NCBI GenBank assembly: GCA_937959265.1
Contig: CALGMA010000003.1
Location: 114,727-178,726, forward strand
Direction of reading: 5' to 3'
Length of the DNA stretch: 64,000 bases
From: an uncultured Anaerolineae bacterium
GTDB taxonomy: Bacteria; Chloroflexota; Anaerolineae; J036; Brachytrichaceae
A program made the position numbers and the translations under genes. Below are positions 24,417 through 32,513 of this stretch, piece after piece. Position 1 is the stretch's first letter. Every line of letters begins with the position of its first letter. The notes under the pieces are model-generated. The model was given only the letters and a program-made list of their open reading frames with translations, did no database searches and was not told the DNA's origin.

Positions 24417-26833
24417 GCCAGCACCTCGCGCACGGTAAGCCGCGAGGCGCGCCATGCCGGCAGAAAGCTGGACGCCGCTGCTACGGCCAGCACTGCAGCG
24501 AACCAAACTCCCACGCCCTCCAGCGAGTAGGCGAAATCCAGCGTCCGGCGCAGGAAGGCCATGCCCACTGCGTCGCATAGCAGCTTGCTGATCGGCAGCG
24601 CCAGCAGGGCGCCAAACGCCCAGCTCAGTGCGCCGATGACCACACCTTCGCCAATGATGATGCGCCGGATGGCGCCGTCGCTCGCGCCGATCGCGCGCAT
24701 CACGCCGATCTCCCGGGTGCGCTCCAGCACATTGATACTCATCGTGCCGGCCAGCCCCAGCCCGCCTACGGCAGCCAGCAGCGCCGCCATGATCAGCAGA
24801 AAGACGATCAGGATGTTGAACTGGAAAGTGATTTGCTCGCGTCGTTCGCTCAGCGTCTCGGTGGTATCCACTGGCATATTGACGGCGCGGAAGTGCGCCT
24901 CAATCGCCCTGGCGACCGCGGATTGAAAGACGGGATCGTGCTCGGTGGTGACCACGACCACGTTGCGCACTTGCCGGCCAGAGGTGAGCGCATTGCGATA
25001 GCCGGCCAGGTTCATATACAACACGCGCGGATTGCGAATCTGGCCGGTGAGGGTGCTCTGCGTCACGCCGACCACCTGCACCGGCACGCGACGCGCGCCG
25101 AACTTGAGGGTGATCGTGTCGCCGGTGTGGATGTCTGGCTCATCGGCCAGCGCGTCGGCGTTGATCACGGCAGCGTTGGCATCGTCGGGCAGCAACCAGC
25201 GTCCCTGGATCATCACCGGCTGGATCAGCCGGCTGTCGGCGGGCGGCGCAATCACGCTGATGCTGCGGCTTTCGCTGCCGTCCTCGCGTATGCGGCGCGC
25301 GCCGCCGGTGCTCCACGCTTCGGCGTAGGCTACGCCGGGCACCTGGCGCATCTGGCTCAACACTTTGTCCTCGCCTTGGAAGCTGCGTAGATTGACCTCG
25401 ATGTCGTATTGCCAGTAGCGCAGCGAGGTAGCCAGCGTGCGGTTGAGTGAGTCGCGCACGGTGAACACCGAGACGAAGATGGCGCTGGCCAGGGTGAGTG
25501 TGCCCAGCGTCAGCGCCAGCCGGCTTTTGCGCCGGAAGGTATTGCGAACCGAAAGCAGGAACGGGCGCGATAGCCAGCGCTCGATGATGACGAAGCTGGC
25601 CAGCCGCTGTTTCAGCGCATCTATGCGCGGGTTGTGGTGGCCGGGTGTGTCATCGCTGATACCCGTGGAGGTGATCGCCTCGCGCACGGTAATCCGCGCG
25701 CCGGTGAAGATAGGCGCCAGCGAGGCCAGCAGCGGCAGCGCCAGTCCGACCGCGATCTGGATCAGCACCACATTCGGCGGCGGGATGATCGTCAGCACGT
25801 CGAAGTTCAGCAGGCTGGCGACGAAGCTTACCAGCCCGACCGCGCCCAATGCGCCGAGCGGCACAGCGACGATGAGGGAGATCAACCCAAACGCCGCGAC
25901 ATTGGTGAGATACATGCTCGTGAGCTGCGGCGTGCGCGCGCCGATGGACTTCATGATGCCGATCTGCTTGATCTGCTGGGCGAGGATGGCGGTGGTCGTG
26001 TTGATGACCAGGAAGGCGCTGAGGAAGAGCGCCAGTGCGCCGAGCACCACCAGGATGAGCAGCATGGACTGAATCTGGTCGTGCGCGTAGTGCCGGCCCG
26101 GCGTTTGCGGGATGTTCGCGCTGAAGAAAACGCGCCCACTGTCTTCCACGCGCTTCTTGATCGCGTCGGCGACGCGCTGGATGTGTGCGCGGTCGGTCGG
26201 GTTCTCGGCCACGCGGACGCGAATCTGGGTGTAGACGCGCGGAAAGCCCAGCCACTCCAACGTGTCGGGCGTGATGTAGGCACTGCCGAAGTTGGCGAAC
26301 GTCACCGGCGGCGCGTTCACGTCGAACACCGTGCCGGCGATGCGGATCTCACGGGTCTTGCCGTCCGGCAGCTCCACGGTCACCGTATCGCCGATCTGCT
26401 TGTTGAACAACCGCAGCGCGCTACGTTCCAGCAGCATTTCCCGGCGCGGCGGCGTGCGAGCGCCTTGCTCGTGCCGGAAGCGATCCAGCCGGATGTCGTC
26501 GAAGTCCCAGTGCGTATACAGGATCAGGTTGCTGCGCGATTCGCCCAGCCGCACGCGCAAGACGTAGACCGCCCGACCCTGCGCATCGGCCACCTCCGGC
26601 ATACGCGCAATGGAGCGCACGAATTGTTCGTCCAAGGCCGAGGCCGCGATGCTCATGCTGGCTTCGTTTGTGGCGGCATATTGCGCCTGCAGGTCACGGG
26701 CCAGGATCGTCCGCGCGCCGACGACTGCGCCGACTGCAAACACGCCGACGGCGATGGACAGGACGACGAGCAGCGTGCGCGTCTTATTCAGCCACAGGTC
26801 GCGCATCACCTTGCGCCAGCGAGGGGCGAACAT
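24407..26833 (-). CDS. FtsX/MacB-type ABC transporter permease, two-domain form
   Basis: An 808-residue permease built from two FtsX repeats. After the first helix (TRTLLVVLSIAVGVFAVGAV) there is a large periplasmic MacB-PCD domain. A three-helix FtsX block at about 255-385 contains SMLLILVVLGALALFLSAFL, and a second periplasmic domain runs about 440-640. The final FtsX block (about 660-808) ends in LPAWRASRLTVREVLAYE. Such proteins export lipoproteins, peptides or lipids, or drive mechanotransmission, with a separate ATPase. No ATPase gene is adjacent here, which is unusual because they are normally paired. The start has GATAAT 8 bases upstream. Confidence 0.9.
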   Translation of the reverse strand: MFAPRWRKVMRDLWLNKTRTLLVVLSIAVGVFAVGAVVGARTILARDLQAQYAATNEASMSIAASALDEQFVRSIARMPEVADAQGRAVYVLRVRLGESRSNLILYTHWDFDDIRLDRFRHEQGARTPPRREMLLERSALRLFNKQIGDTVTVELPDGKTREIRIAGTVFDVNAPPVTFANFGSAYITPDTLEWLGFPRVYTQIRVRVAENPTDRAHIQRVADAIKKRVEDSGRVFFSANIPQTPGRHYAHDQIQSMLLILVVLGALALFLSAFLVINTTTAILAQQIKQIGIMKSIGARTPQLTSMYLTNVAAFGLISLIVAVPLGALGAVGLVSFVASLLNFDVLTIIPPPNVVLIQIAVGLALPLLASLAPIFTGARITVREAITSTGISDDTPGHHNPRIDALKQRLASFVIIERWLSRPFLLSVRNTFRRKSRLALTLGTLTLASAIFVSVFTVRDSLNRTLATSLRYWQYDIEVNLRSFQGEDKVLSQMRQVPGVAYAEAWSTGGARRIREDGSESRSISVIAPPADSRLIQPVMIQGRWLLPDDANAAVINADALADEPDIHTGDTITLKFGARRVPVQVVGVTQSTLTGQIRNPRVLYMNLAGYRNALTSGRQVRNVVVVTTEHDPVFQSAVARAIEAHFRAVNMPVDTTETLSERREQITFQFNILIVFLLIMAALLAAVGGLGLAGTMSINVLERTREIGVMRAIGASDGAIRRIIIGEGVVIGALSWAFGALLALPISKLLCDAVGMAFLRRTLDFAYSLEGVGVWFAAVLAVAAASSFLPAWRASRLTVREVLAYE

Positions 26834-26841
26834 CGGCGCGG

Positions 26842-26847
26842 ATTATC
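26842..26847 (-). promoter_or_regulatory. Candidate -10 element (GATAAT, minus strand)
   Basis: On the minus strand GATAAT ends 8 bases before the permease ATG at 26833, again implying a near-leaderless transcript. Confidence 0.35.
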
Positions 26848-26969
26848 CTTGCATTGCTGAAAGATGGATGAGCGTTCCACGTGCCGGCTGTGCTACGGCT
26901 GGACTGCGCCGCCGGCCGCCGGTCGCTTGTCAAGTATGCGCGATTCAACCGTGCTAATTGAGAGCAGCG

Positions 26970-28400
26970 ATGAAGCGACGTCTGGTTCCGATCCCCCTGT
27001 TGATTGCTATGTTGGTGGCGCTGCCAGGCGCCCACGCCGAGCCAATGGCCGCGCCGGTGCGCGTCGTCAACGCCCCGTATTTTGGCCCATCAGGCGCAGT
27101 CAATTTCGTCGAGGGTGCCATCTTCTGGTTCGGTCGTGTAACGCCCAACGAGAATTACGCCGATGTGCGCGTCGGCTATAACGACACACACCTCTGGGTG
27201 TATGTCGCCGTCTTCGATCAATGGTTGTGGTACGACGAGACGCCTTCTGCCGGCGACCTTGCCCAGTGGGATGCCGTTACGCTTTTCCTCAAAACGGACG
27301 GCAACGTGGGCGCGGCGCCAAACGAGAATGCGTATCGCTTCGTAGCGCAGCTCAGTGGCAGCGCCGATCCGCGCTACCGCCTGGCCTTGCGTGGCAATGG
27401 GGCGGGCTGGCAGACGGCGCCGATCACATTTGAGGCGCAGCCGGGCTGGCGCGGCGATCGCCTGAACGACAATGCCGATACCGGCGACCGCGGCTGGGCG
27501 ATGACTTTTAACATTCCCTTCGCCGCACTTGGCGTCGCCGGCACGCCGCACAGCCAGCGTTGGGGTATCGCGATGCGTCTGCACGATCGCGACAGCGCCG
27601 GCGGCCCGGCGCTTGCCGACAAGTTTTGGCCGGAGGTGATGTCGCCCGACCAACCGGCCACCTGGGCGCAGTTGCACTTCGGCTTACCGGCCTACGCGCC
27701 GCCCCCTGCAGCAGTGCGTGGCGTCGCCACGGTATATCACAAGTATCGCGGCGTGAACGTGCCCGACGGCGCCGTGGGCGGCTATGCCACCTGCGGCGAT
27801 GGCATGGACTTCTGGACGGAGTGGGGCCAGCGCGTCTATTACACCTTCCCCAACTCGAACGACGAGTATGGCGACTTCAACATCCAGAATCAGGCCGACA
27901 TTGCCGATTGGCCGTGCTTCTCGAAGTACTACGTGACCTTCCCGCTGCCGGCGTTGTCGCCCGGCGCGATCGTGATCTCGGCGACGCTCACGCTCCATTT
28001 GTTCGGCAGTGCCGGCGATCCCAACCAGCGCCCTGACTCGCTCATCCAGGTGCTCACGGTCAACGAGGACTGGGGCGAGGCGACGCTGAACTGGAACAAC
28101 GCGCCGCTGGCCCTGGAAAACGTCAGCCGGACATGGGTGCAGCCGGTGCGCGGCAACGTGAATTTCCCCGGCATCCCCTATCGCTGGGATGTGAGCTACG
28201 CCGTGGCAAAAGCCTATGTTGCTGGCCAGCCGCTACGCCTGGCGATGTACTCTGCCGACAGCGAGTATCACACCGGCAAATACTTTGTCTCGTCGGACAC
28301 AGGTGACTGGAACGAAGCCGGCCGACCGCGCCTGGATATCGCCTATGGAGACGCGATCAGTGTCAGCGCGCGCGTATTCGCGCCACTGGTGCGCCGCTGA
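26970..28400 (+). CDS. Secreted protein with CBM9/DOMON-like and DNRLRE domains
   Basis: A 476-residue exported protein with the signal MKRRLVPIPLLIAMLVALPG. Residues about 35-230 look like a CBM9/DOMON beta-sandwich (WFGRVTPNENYADVRVGYND, TLFLKTDGN, AMTFNIPFAALGV). Residues about 255-460 form a DNRLRE-type domain (YYVTFPLPALSPGAIVISAT, NEDWGEATLNWNNAPLA, LRLAMYSADSEYHTGKYFVS). It ends RVFAPLVRR, close to the short basic tails seen on many exported Chloroflexota proteins. No catalytic motif is visible; a surface or carbohydrate-binding role is inferred. Confidence 0.75.
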   Translation: MKRRLVPIPLLIAMLVALPGAHAEPMAAPVRVVNAPYFGPSGAVNFVEGAIFWFGRVTPNENYADVRVGYNDTHLWVYVAVFDQWLWYDETPSAGDLAQWDAVTLFLKTDGNVGAAPNENAYRFVAQLSGSADPRYRLALRGNGAGWQTAPITFEAQPGWRGDRLNDNADTGDRGWAMTFNIPFAALGVAGTPHSQRWGIAMRLHDRDSAGGPALADKFWPEVMSPDQPATWAQLHFGLPAYAPPPAAVRGVATVYHKYRGVNVPDGAVGGYATCGDGMDFWTEWGQRVYYTFPNSNDEYGDFNIQNQADIADWPCFSKYYVTFPLPALSPGAIVISATLTLHLFGSAGDPNQRPDSLIQVLTVNEDWGEATLNWNNAPLALENVSRTWVQPVRGNVNFPGIPYRWDVSYAVAKAYVAGQPLRLAMYSADSEYHTGKYFVSSDTGDWNEAGRPRLDIAYGDAISVSARVFAPLVRR

Positions 28401-28402
28401 AC

Positions 28403-29245
28403 TCAACCGAAGAGCGCACGCACCGCCGCCAATGCCTCGGCCTCGCTTGTCGAGGGGTAAAACTCCAGACCGATCTTGCCGTCGAAGCCGAGCCGGCGCA
28501 GCTCGCGCGCGATGCCGGCGAAGTTGATCTCGCCGGTGCCCGGCTCCTGGCGCGTGGGCACGTCGCCGATGTGCACGCTGTCGTATAGCCCCCAGTAGTC
28601 GCGCAGCCCCTGAATCAAGTTGCCGGCGCTGCGTTGCTGATGGTAGCAGTCGAACGCTAGCCGGAGTTGCGGATGGGCGATGCGCCGCACCACGTCGGCG
28701 GCCAGCTCGTGCGTGCTCACGGTGATGCCACCGTGCAGGTGATACGTGTTCAGCGCCTCGAACCACACCACAATCGGCGTCTTCTCGACCAGCTCCATCA
28801 CACGCGCCGCGCCGTCCAGCAGGTTGGCGTATTTCTGCTGGGGGGTGTAGTCGCGCGAGGGCGGCTTGACCCAGCCCTGGATAACCCCCACCCCAGCCCT
28901 CCCCCGCCTAGCCGAAGAGGGAGCGGGATAGGGGTCAATTTGCTCGCTAAACATGAACAGATGCCGGATGCCCCAGCGCTGTGCGCGCTCCAGCGACTCG
29001 GCCCAGGCGTCGAGGCACAGCGACAGGTCATGCGCATCGGTGAGCGAGCCGCCGGCTTCGTCGAAGGTGGAGTTGATCACGCAGCCGTGGGTGCGGCAGG
29101 CGTCGGCCAGCTCGTCCATCAATGCGCCTTTGCTGCGCCACGCCCACACGTCGAGGTGATGGATGCCCAGCGCAGCGAACCGGGCCGCGCGTTCGGGCAG
29201 CGGCGAATCGAGAAACCAGAAATCCGCATAGCCGGTGTAGCGCAT
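28403..29245 (-). CDS. Sugar phosphate isomerase/epimerase (AP endonuclease 2-like TIM barrel)
   Basis: A 280-residue xylose-isomerase-like TIM barrel: HHLDVWAWRSKGALMDELAD, WFEALNTYHLHG (metal-ligand Glu, about 165), LRLAFDCYHQQRSAGNLIQG (Asp-His ligands, about 200), VHIGDVPTRQEPGTGEINFA and FDGKIGLEFYP (final Glu). It resembles hydroxypyruvate isomerase/inosose-type enzymes that interconvert small keto sugars. A low-complexity insert of about 16 residues between EQIDP and IQGWVK is encoded by a GC-rich repeat (28883-28935) and is probably a tolerated loop insertion. Its C-terminus is convergent with the DNRLRE gene. Confidence 0.85.
   Translation of the reverse strand: MRYTGYADFWFLDSPLPERAARFAALGIHHLDVWAWRSKGALMDELADACRTHGCVINSTFDEAGGSLTDAHDLSLCLDAWAESLERAQRWGIRHLFMFSEQIDPYPAPSSARRGRAGVGVIQGWVKPPSRDYTPQQKYANLLDGAARVMELVEKTPIVVWFEALNTYHLHGGITVSTHELAADVVRRIAHPQLRLAFDCYHQQRSAGNLIQGLRDYWGLYDSVHIGDVPTRQEPGTGEINFAGIARELRRLGFDGKIGLEFYPSTSEAEALAAVRALFG
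28883..28935. repeat. GC-rich interspersed repeat inserted in a coding sequence
   Basis: About 53 bases of C-rich then G-rich sequence (CCCCCACCCCAGCCCTCCCC, later GAGGGAGCGGGATAGGGGT) with complementary ends. This is the style of small palindromic repeats usually found between genes in many bacteria. Here it lies in frame within the isomerase gene and codes for YPAPSSARRGRAGVGV. A degenerate relative may be present at 9811-9848 between two genes. Confidence 0.55.
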
Positions 29246-29254
29246 ATCGGCGTG

Positions 29255-31636
29255 TTAGTTGCAGGGCAGGCAGCGAACGTAACCGATGGCTACGCCGCCA
29301 TCCGCCGTGCGCCATGGCGATTGATCCACTGGCAAGCGCTCGCCGGTGGGTGGGTCATACAGGCCGACTACGATAGCGTATGCGCCCGACGCGGCTTCGG
29401 CGGGGATGGCTAGTGCGTGGTCGTCGGGGACGACTTCGCCGGGCGACCAAACCGATGTCGGGTAGCTGCCGTTGCGCGGTGGACCGTCGTGTTGCGCGAC
29501 GACGTGGCCGGCTGTATTGCGGAGGTGGACGAAGGCGCTGTAGTCCTTCGTGACTGGATTGCCTCCGCGCCAGTTGACCGTGATAGTCGCCGTGGCGCCG
29601 ATGCAGGCGGTAATCGGTTGCGCGAATAACTCGACGCCGATGCCGCCGCTCAGCGGCGCGACGCGCGCGTTGGCAACCGGCGCTTCGCCGAGCGGCACTT
29701 TGATCCGGCCGGCGATCACCTCGCGGTCGTCGTCCAGCCAGCGCACGCTGATGTCGTAGGCGCCCTTGCGCGCGTCCGGGTAGGGCATGATCGGGAAGTC
29801 GTACCAGGCTTCTTCGCCCGGTCGGAACAGGTCGGTATGAATGACGCGCGAGCGTACCGGCAGGCCGTCGCCGCGCTGCACCACGATGGGCTGGACGCGC
29901 AGCTCGCGGTTGCCCAGCGGTTCGCCGGCCTTCAAGCGCACGCTCACGATCAGCGGTGTGGTCGTCACCACCTCGCGCGCGCTGACGGCGATGCCGGTCA
30001 CTTGCCAGCCCTGGCCAAGATCATGCGCGCCTTCGGCGATCACGAGCGCCGGCGTGATCGGCGGCGTGATGCGCTGCCATACCGTCATCGGTGAACCCCA
30101 AAAGCGTGCATCGCTGAACGTGGCCACCGGTGTGTAGATGGCCTGGAACCAGTCCTCCTCCTGCGGGTTGGCGTCGTAGAGCGCATTGAAGTGGGTTAAC
30201 GCCACGTAGTCGGGCTGGGTGCGGATCAAGCCGCCGACGAAGTCGCCGCGACGGATGGCGCTCGCTCGCGATGGCTGCACCAACCCCAGGAAATCGTTGG
30301 TGCGCCGATCGGCATAGTAGCTCATCACACCCAGCTCGGTCACGCCGAGCGTTGCATCGGGCGGCGTATGGCTGTTCAGCCAGCGCCCGACGCGCTCGTA
30401 GATCGCCACCTTCGTCTCCGGCAGCGCCTTGGAGACGACTTCGGCCGGATCGGGTGGCGTCATTCCTTGCAACACACGGATGATGTTGATATCGCCGATG
30501 AGCAACGGGATGACGGCCAGCGTCGTCAGCAGTTGCATGGTGCGATGCGGATGCGTCGTGGTCACGGCCACCCAATCTATCCCGATGGCGATCAACCCGG
30601 CCAGGCCGGGAATAATCGGCGCGTAGTACCACGCGTAGGGCGCGACGCCCAGCAAGGAGTAGCCGATGAAGTGCAGTGCTGCCCAGGCAATGGGCATGAT
30701 GAACGGCGGGTGATGCAGCCAACGTGTGTCGTGCTTGTGCGCTGCCGCGATGCTCAGCCATGCCACGCGATATATGCCGAGTCCGGCGATGATGGGGATG
30801 AAGATGAACAGCGCCGACTGTTGCAGATACGCCTGGATCAGCAGCAGCGTGCCCTCAGGGAAGGTGGTGCCGGGGTAGAAGCCCGTCAGCCCCGACGCGG
30901 CCTGAGCCGATTTCACCTGCAACGTGGCGGGGATAGGTGAGCCGAACTGCGCGATCAGGAAGACGGCCAGCGGCGCATAGGCCAGGCCGGCGGCGGCAAG
31001 CAGCACGCCGACCGGTCGGATCACTGCCAGCCGGCTGCGCCAGTCGTGTTCCCAATGCGCGTCGAGATCCAGGGCGAACAGCGCACACAAACCAATGACG
31101 ATCGCGCCATCGCCGCGCAGCCCCATGCTGAGGCCGGCCAGCGCGCCCGCCGGCGCCGGCTTGCGCGCGTCTACGCACACGAACGCCCACAGGGCAGCCG
31201 CCATGAACAGCGGCGTCTCGAATCCCATCGTCAACCAGAGCAGCGGCGAGATCAGGCACACCAGGCCGGCGATGAAGCCGAGCGCGTCCTGGCTCCGCCG
31301 CCAGCCTATCACGCACAGCGCGCAAGCCGCGGCGATCAATCCACCGACGCCGAGTGTGTAGCTGACCGTGGGGATGTCCAGCCCCAGCGCGGCCGGCGCG
31401 GCCAACAGCAACGCATACAGCGGCGCAGTGGTGATCAGCGCGTTTTCGGCGGCGCCGGGGTTGAACGTGAACCCCAAGCCGCGCGCCAGGTTACCGGCAA
31501 AGCGGTAGGTGATGAACGGATCGTCGAAGCGAATGCTGCGGGCGAACAGGCCCAGCAGCAGCCCGATGGCGATCAGCGCAAGCAACGCCGGCAGCAGGTT
31601 GCGACTGCGCAGCTTGAGAGTCTTCGTCGTGGTCAC
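29255..31636 (-). CDS. Large polytopic GT39/ArnT-like membrane protein
   Basis: A 793-residue protein starting at GTG 31636. About eleven hydrophobic helices occupy residues 15-400. The first extracytoplasmic loop carries DDPFITYRFAGNLARGLGF, the acidic motif of GT-C glycosyltransferases that use polyprenyl-linked sugars (GT39/PMT and ArnT superfamily). A soluble region of about 390 residues follows, with a jelly-roll-like part near the end (TATITVNWRGGNPVTKDYSA, VGLYDPPTGERLPVDQS) as in many Chloroflexota proteins. The function is probably transfer of a sugar to a cell-surface acceptor, with the donor unknown. It is co-directional with the isomerase gene downstream. Confidence 0.75.
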   Translation of the reverse strand: MTTTKTLKLRSRNLLPALLALIAIGLLLGLFARSIRFDDPFITYRFAGNLARGLGFTFNPGAAENALITTAPLYALLLAAPAALGLDIPTVSYTLGVGGLIAAACALCVIGWRRSQDALGFIAGLVCLISPLLWLTMGFETPLFMAAALWAFVCVDARKPAPAGALAGLSMGLRGDGAIVIGLCALFALDLDAHWEHDWRSRLAVIRPVGVLLAAAGLAYAPLAVFLIAQFGSPIPATLQVKSAQAASGLTGFYPGTTFPEGTLLLIQAYLQQSALFIFIPIIAGLGIYRVAWLSIAAAHKHDTRWLHHPPFIMPIAWAALHFIGYSLLGVAPYAWYYAPIIPGLAGLIAIGIDWVAVTTTHPHRTMQLLTTLAVIPLLIGDINIIRVLQGMTPPDPAEVVSKALPETKVAIYERVGRWLNSHTPPDATLGVTELGVMSYYADRRTNDFLGLVQPSRASAIRRGDFVGGLIRTQPDYVALTHFNALYDANPQEEDWFQAIYTPVATFSDARFWGSPMTVWQRITPPITPALVIAEGAHDLGQGWQVTGIAVSAREVVTTTPLIVSVRLKAGEPLGNRELRVQPIVVQRGDGLPVRSRVIHTDLFRPGEEAWYDFPIMPYPDARKGAYDISVRWLDDDREVIAGRIKVPLGEAPVANARVAPLSGGIGVELFAQPITACIGATATITVNWRGGNPVTKDYSAFVHLRNTAGHVVAQHDGPPRNGSYPTSVWSPGEVVPDDHALAIPAEAASGAYAIVVGLYDPPTGERLPVDQSPWRTADGGVAIGYVRCLPCN

Positions 31637-31642
31637 AGCGCT

Positions 31643-32440
31643 TCAAACGACAATCTCGCCGCCGTCTACCTCGATGGATTGGCCGGTGACGTAGCTGGCG
31701 TCGGGCGAAGCCAGGAAGGTCACCACGCTAGCCACCTCGTCGGGGGTGCCCAGCCGGCCCATGGGGATTTGCTCAGCCTTGCGGGCGATGTGAGTGCCGA
31801 CCGGCCAGCCTTCGTTGCGGCAGATTTCGGCGTCCACCTTGCGCAGCATGTCGGTGAGGATGGAGCCCGGGCACACCGCGTTCACCGTCACGCCGAATGG
31901 GGCCAGGTCCATCGCCGTGGCACGGGTCAGCCCGATCACGGCGGCTTTGTTGCTGCAATAGGCGACGCTGTTCTTGAAGCCGGTGCGGCCGGCGATGCTG
32001 CTCATGTTGATGATGCGGCCGTAGCGCTGCCGCCTCATCACCGGCGCGACGGCTTTGGTGCATACGAAGACGCCGGTGTAGTTCACTTCGATCATTAGGT
32101 GCCATTCATTCATGTCGAGTTGTTCGAGTGGTGTGCCGCGGTAGATGCCGGCGTTATTCACCCAGACATCCACGCGGCCGAATGCGCGGCAGATGTCGGA
32201 CACCGCCTGTTGCATCGCGTCATGGTCGGCGACGTTCGTGCTGATCGCCATCGTCTCCACCCCATACGCGCGCCCAAGCTGCGCCGCGAGTTGTTCGCAC
32301 TTTTCACATTGCAGATCAATGATCACCACCCGCGCGCCTTCAGCGGCGAAGCGTCGCGCAAACGCCTCGCCCAGCCCTTGCGCGCCGCCGGTGATCACCA
32401 CGACTTGATCTTTGAATCGTGTCGGGTGTGTATCGGTCAT
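31643..32440 (-). CDS. Short-chain dehydrogenase/reductase
   Basis: A 265-residue classical SDR: cofactor motif [18 protein letters not shown] (about 12-29), NNAGIYRG (about 95), catalytic Ser in [14 protein letters not shown] (about 145) and YCSNKAAV (Tyr and Lys, about 160-164), then [17 protein letters not shown] after strand 2 has the Asp typical of NAD(H) preference. It ends [19 protein letters not shown], as sugar-type oxidoreductases do. The ATG at 32440 is chosen because the seven residues preceding it in frame derive from the GTGTCAG-type repeat. Substrate unknown; the gene sits 6 bases from the GT39-like gene. Confidence 0.88.
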   Translation of the reverse strand: MTDTHPTRFKDQVVVITGGAQGLGEAFARRFAAEGARVVIIDLQCEKCEQLAAQLGRAYGVETMAISTNVADHDAMQQAVSDICRAFGRVDVWVNNAGIYRGTPLEQLDMNEWHLMIEVNYTGVFVCTKAVAPVMRRQRYGRIINMSSIAGRTGFKNSVAYCSNKAAVIGLTRATAMDLAPFGVTVNAVCPGSILTDMLRKVDAEICRNEGWPVGTHIARKAEQIPMGRLGTPDEVASVVTFLASPDASYVTGQSIEVDGGEIVV

Positions 32441-32445
32441 GAGAT

Positions 32446-32486
32446 CAGTGTCAGGTGTCATGCGTCAGGTGTCACGTGTCAGATGT
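32446..32486. repeat. GTGTCAG-type tandem heptamer repeats
   Basis: Successive units GTGTCAG, GTGTCAT, (GC) GTCAG, GTGTCAC, GTGTCAG and ATGT lie between the SDR start and the FtsW-fusion stop. They form a short imperfect array different in unit from the octamer arrays of the bch cluster, though similar in style. Confidence 0.6.
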
Positions 32487-32513
32487 AAACGCAGTATGCA
32501 ACACGCAAAGCAG

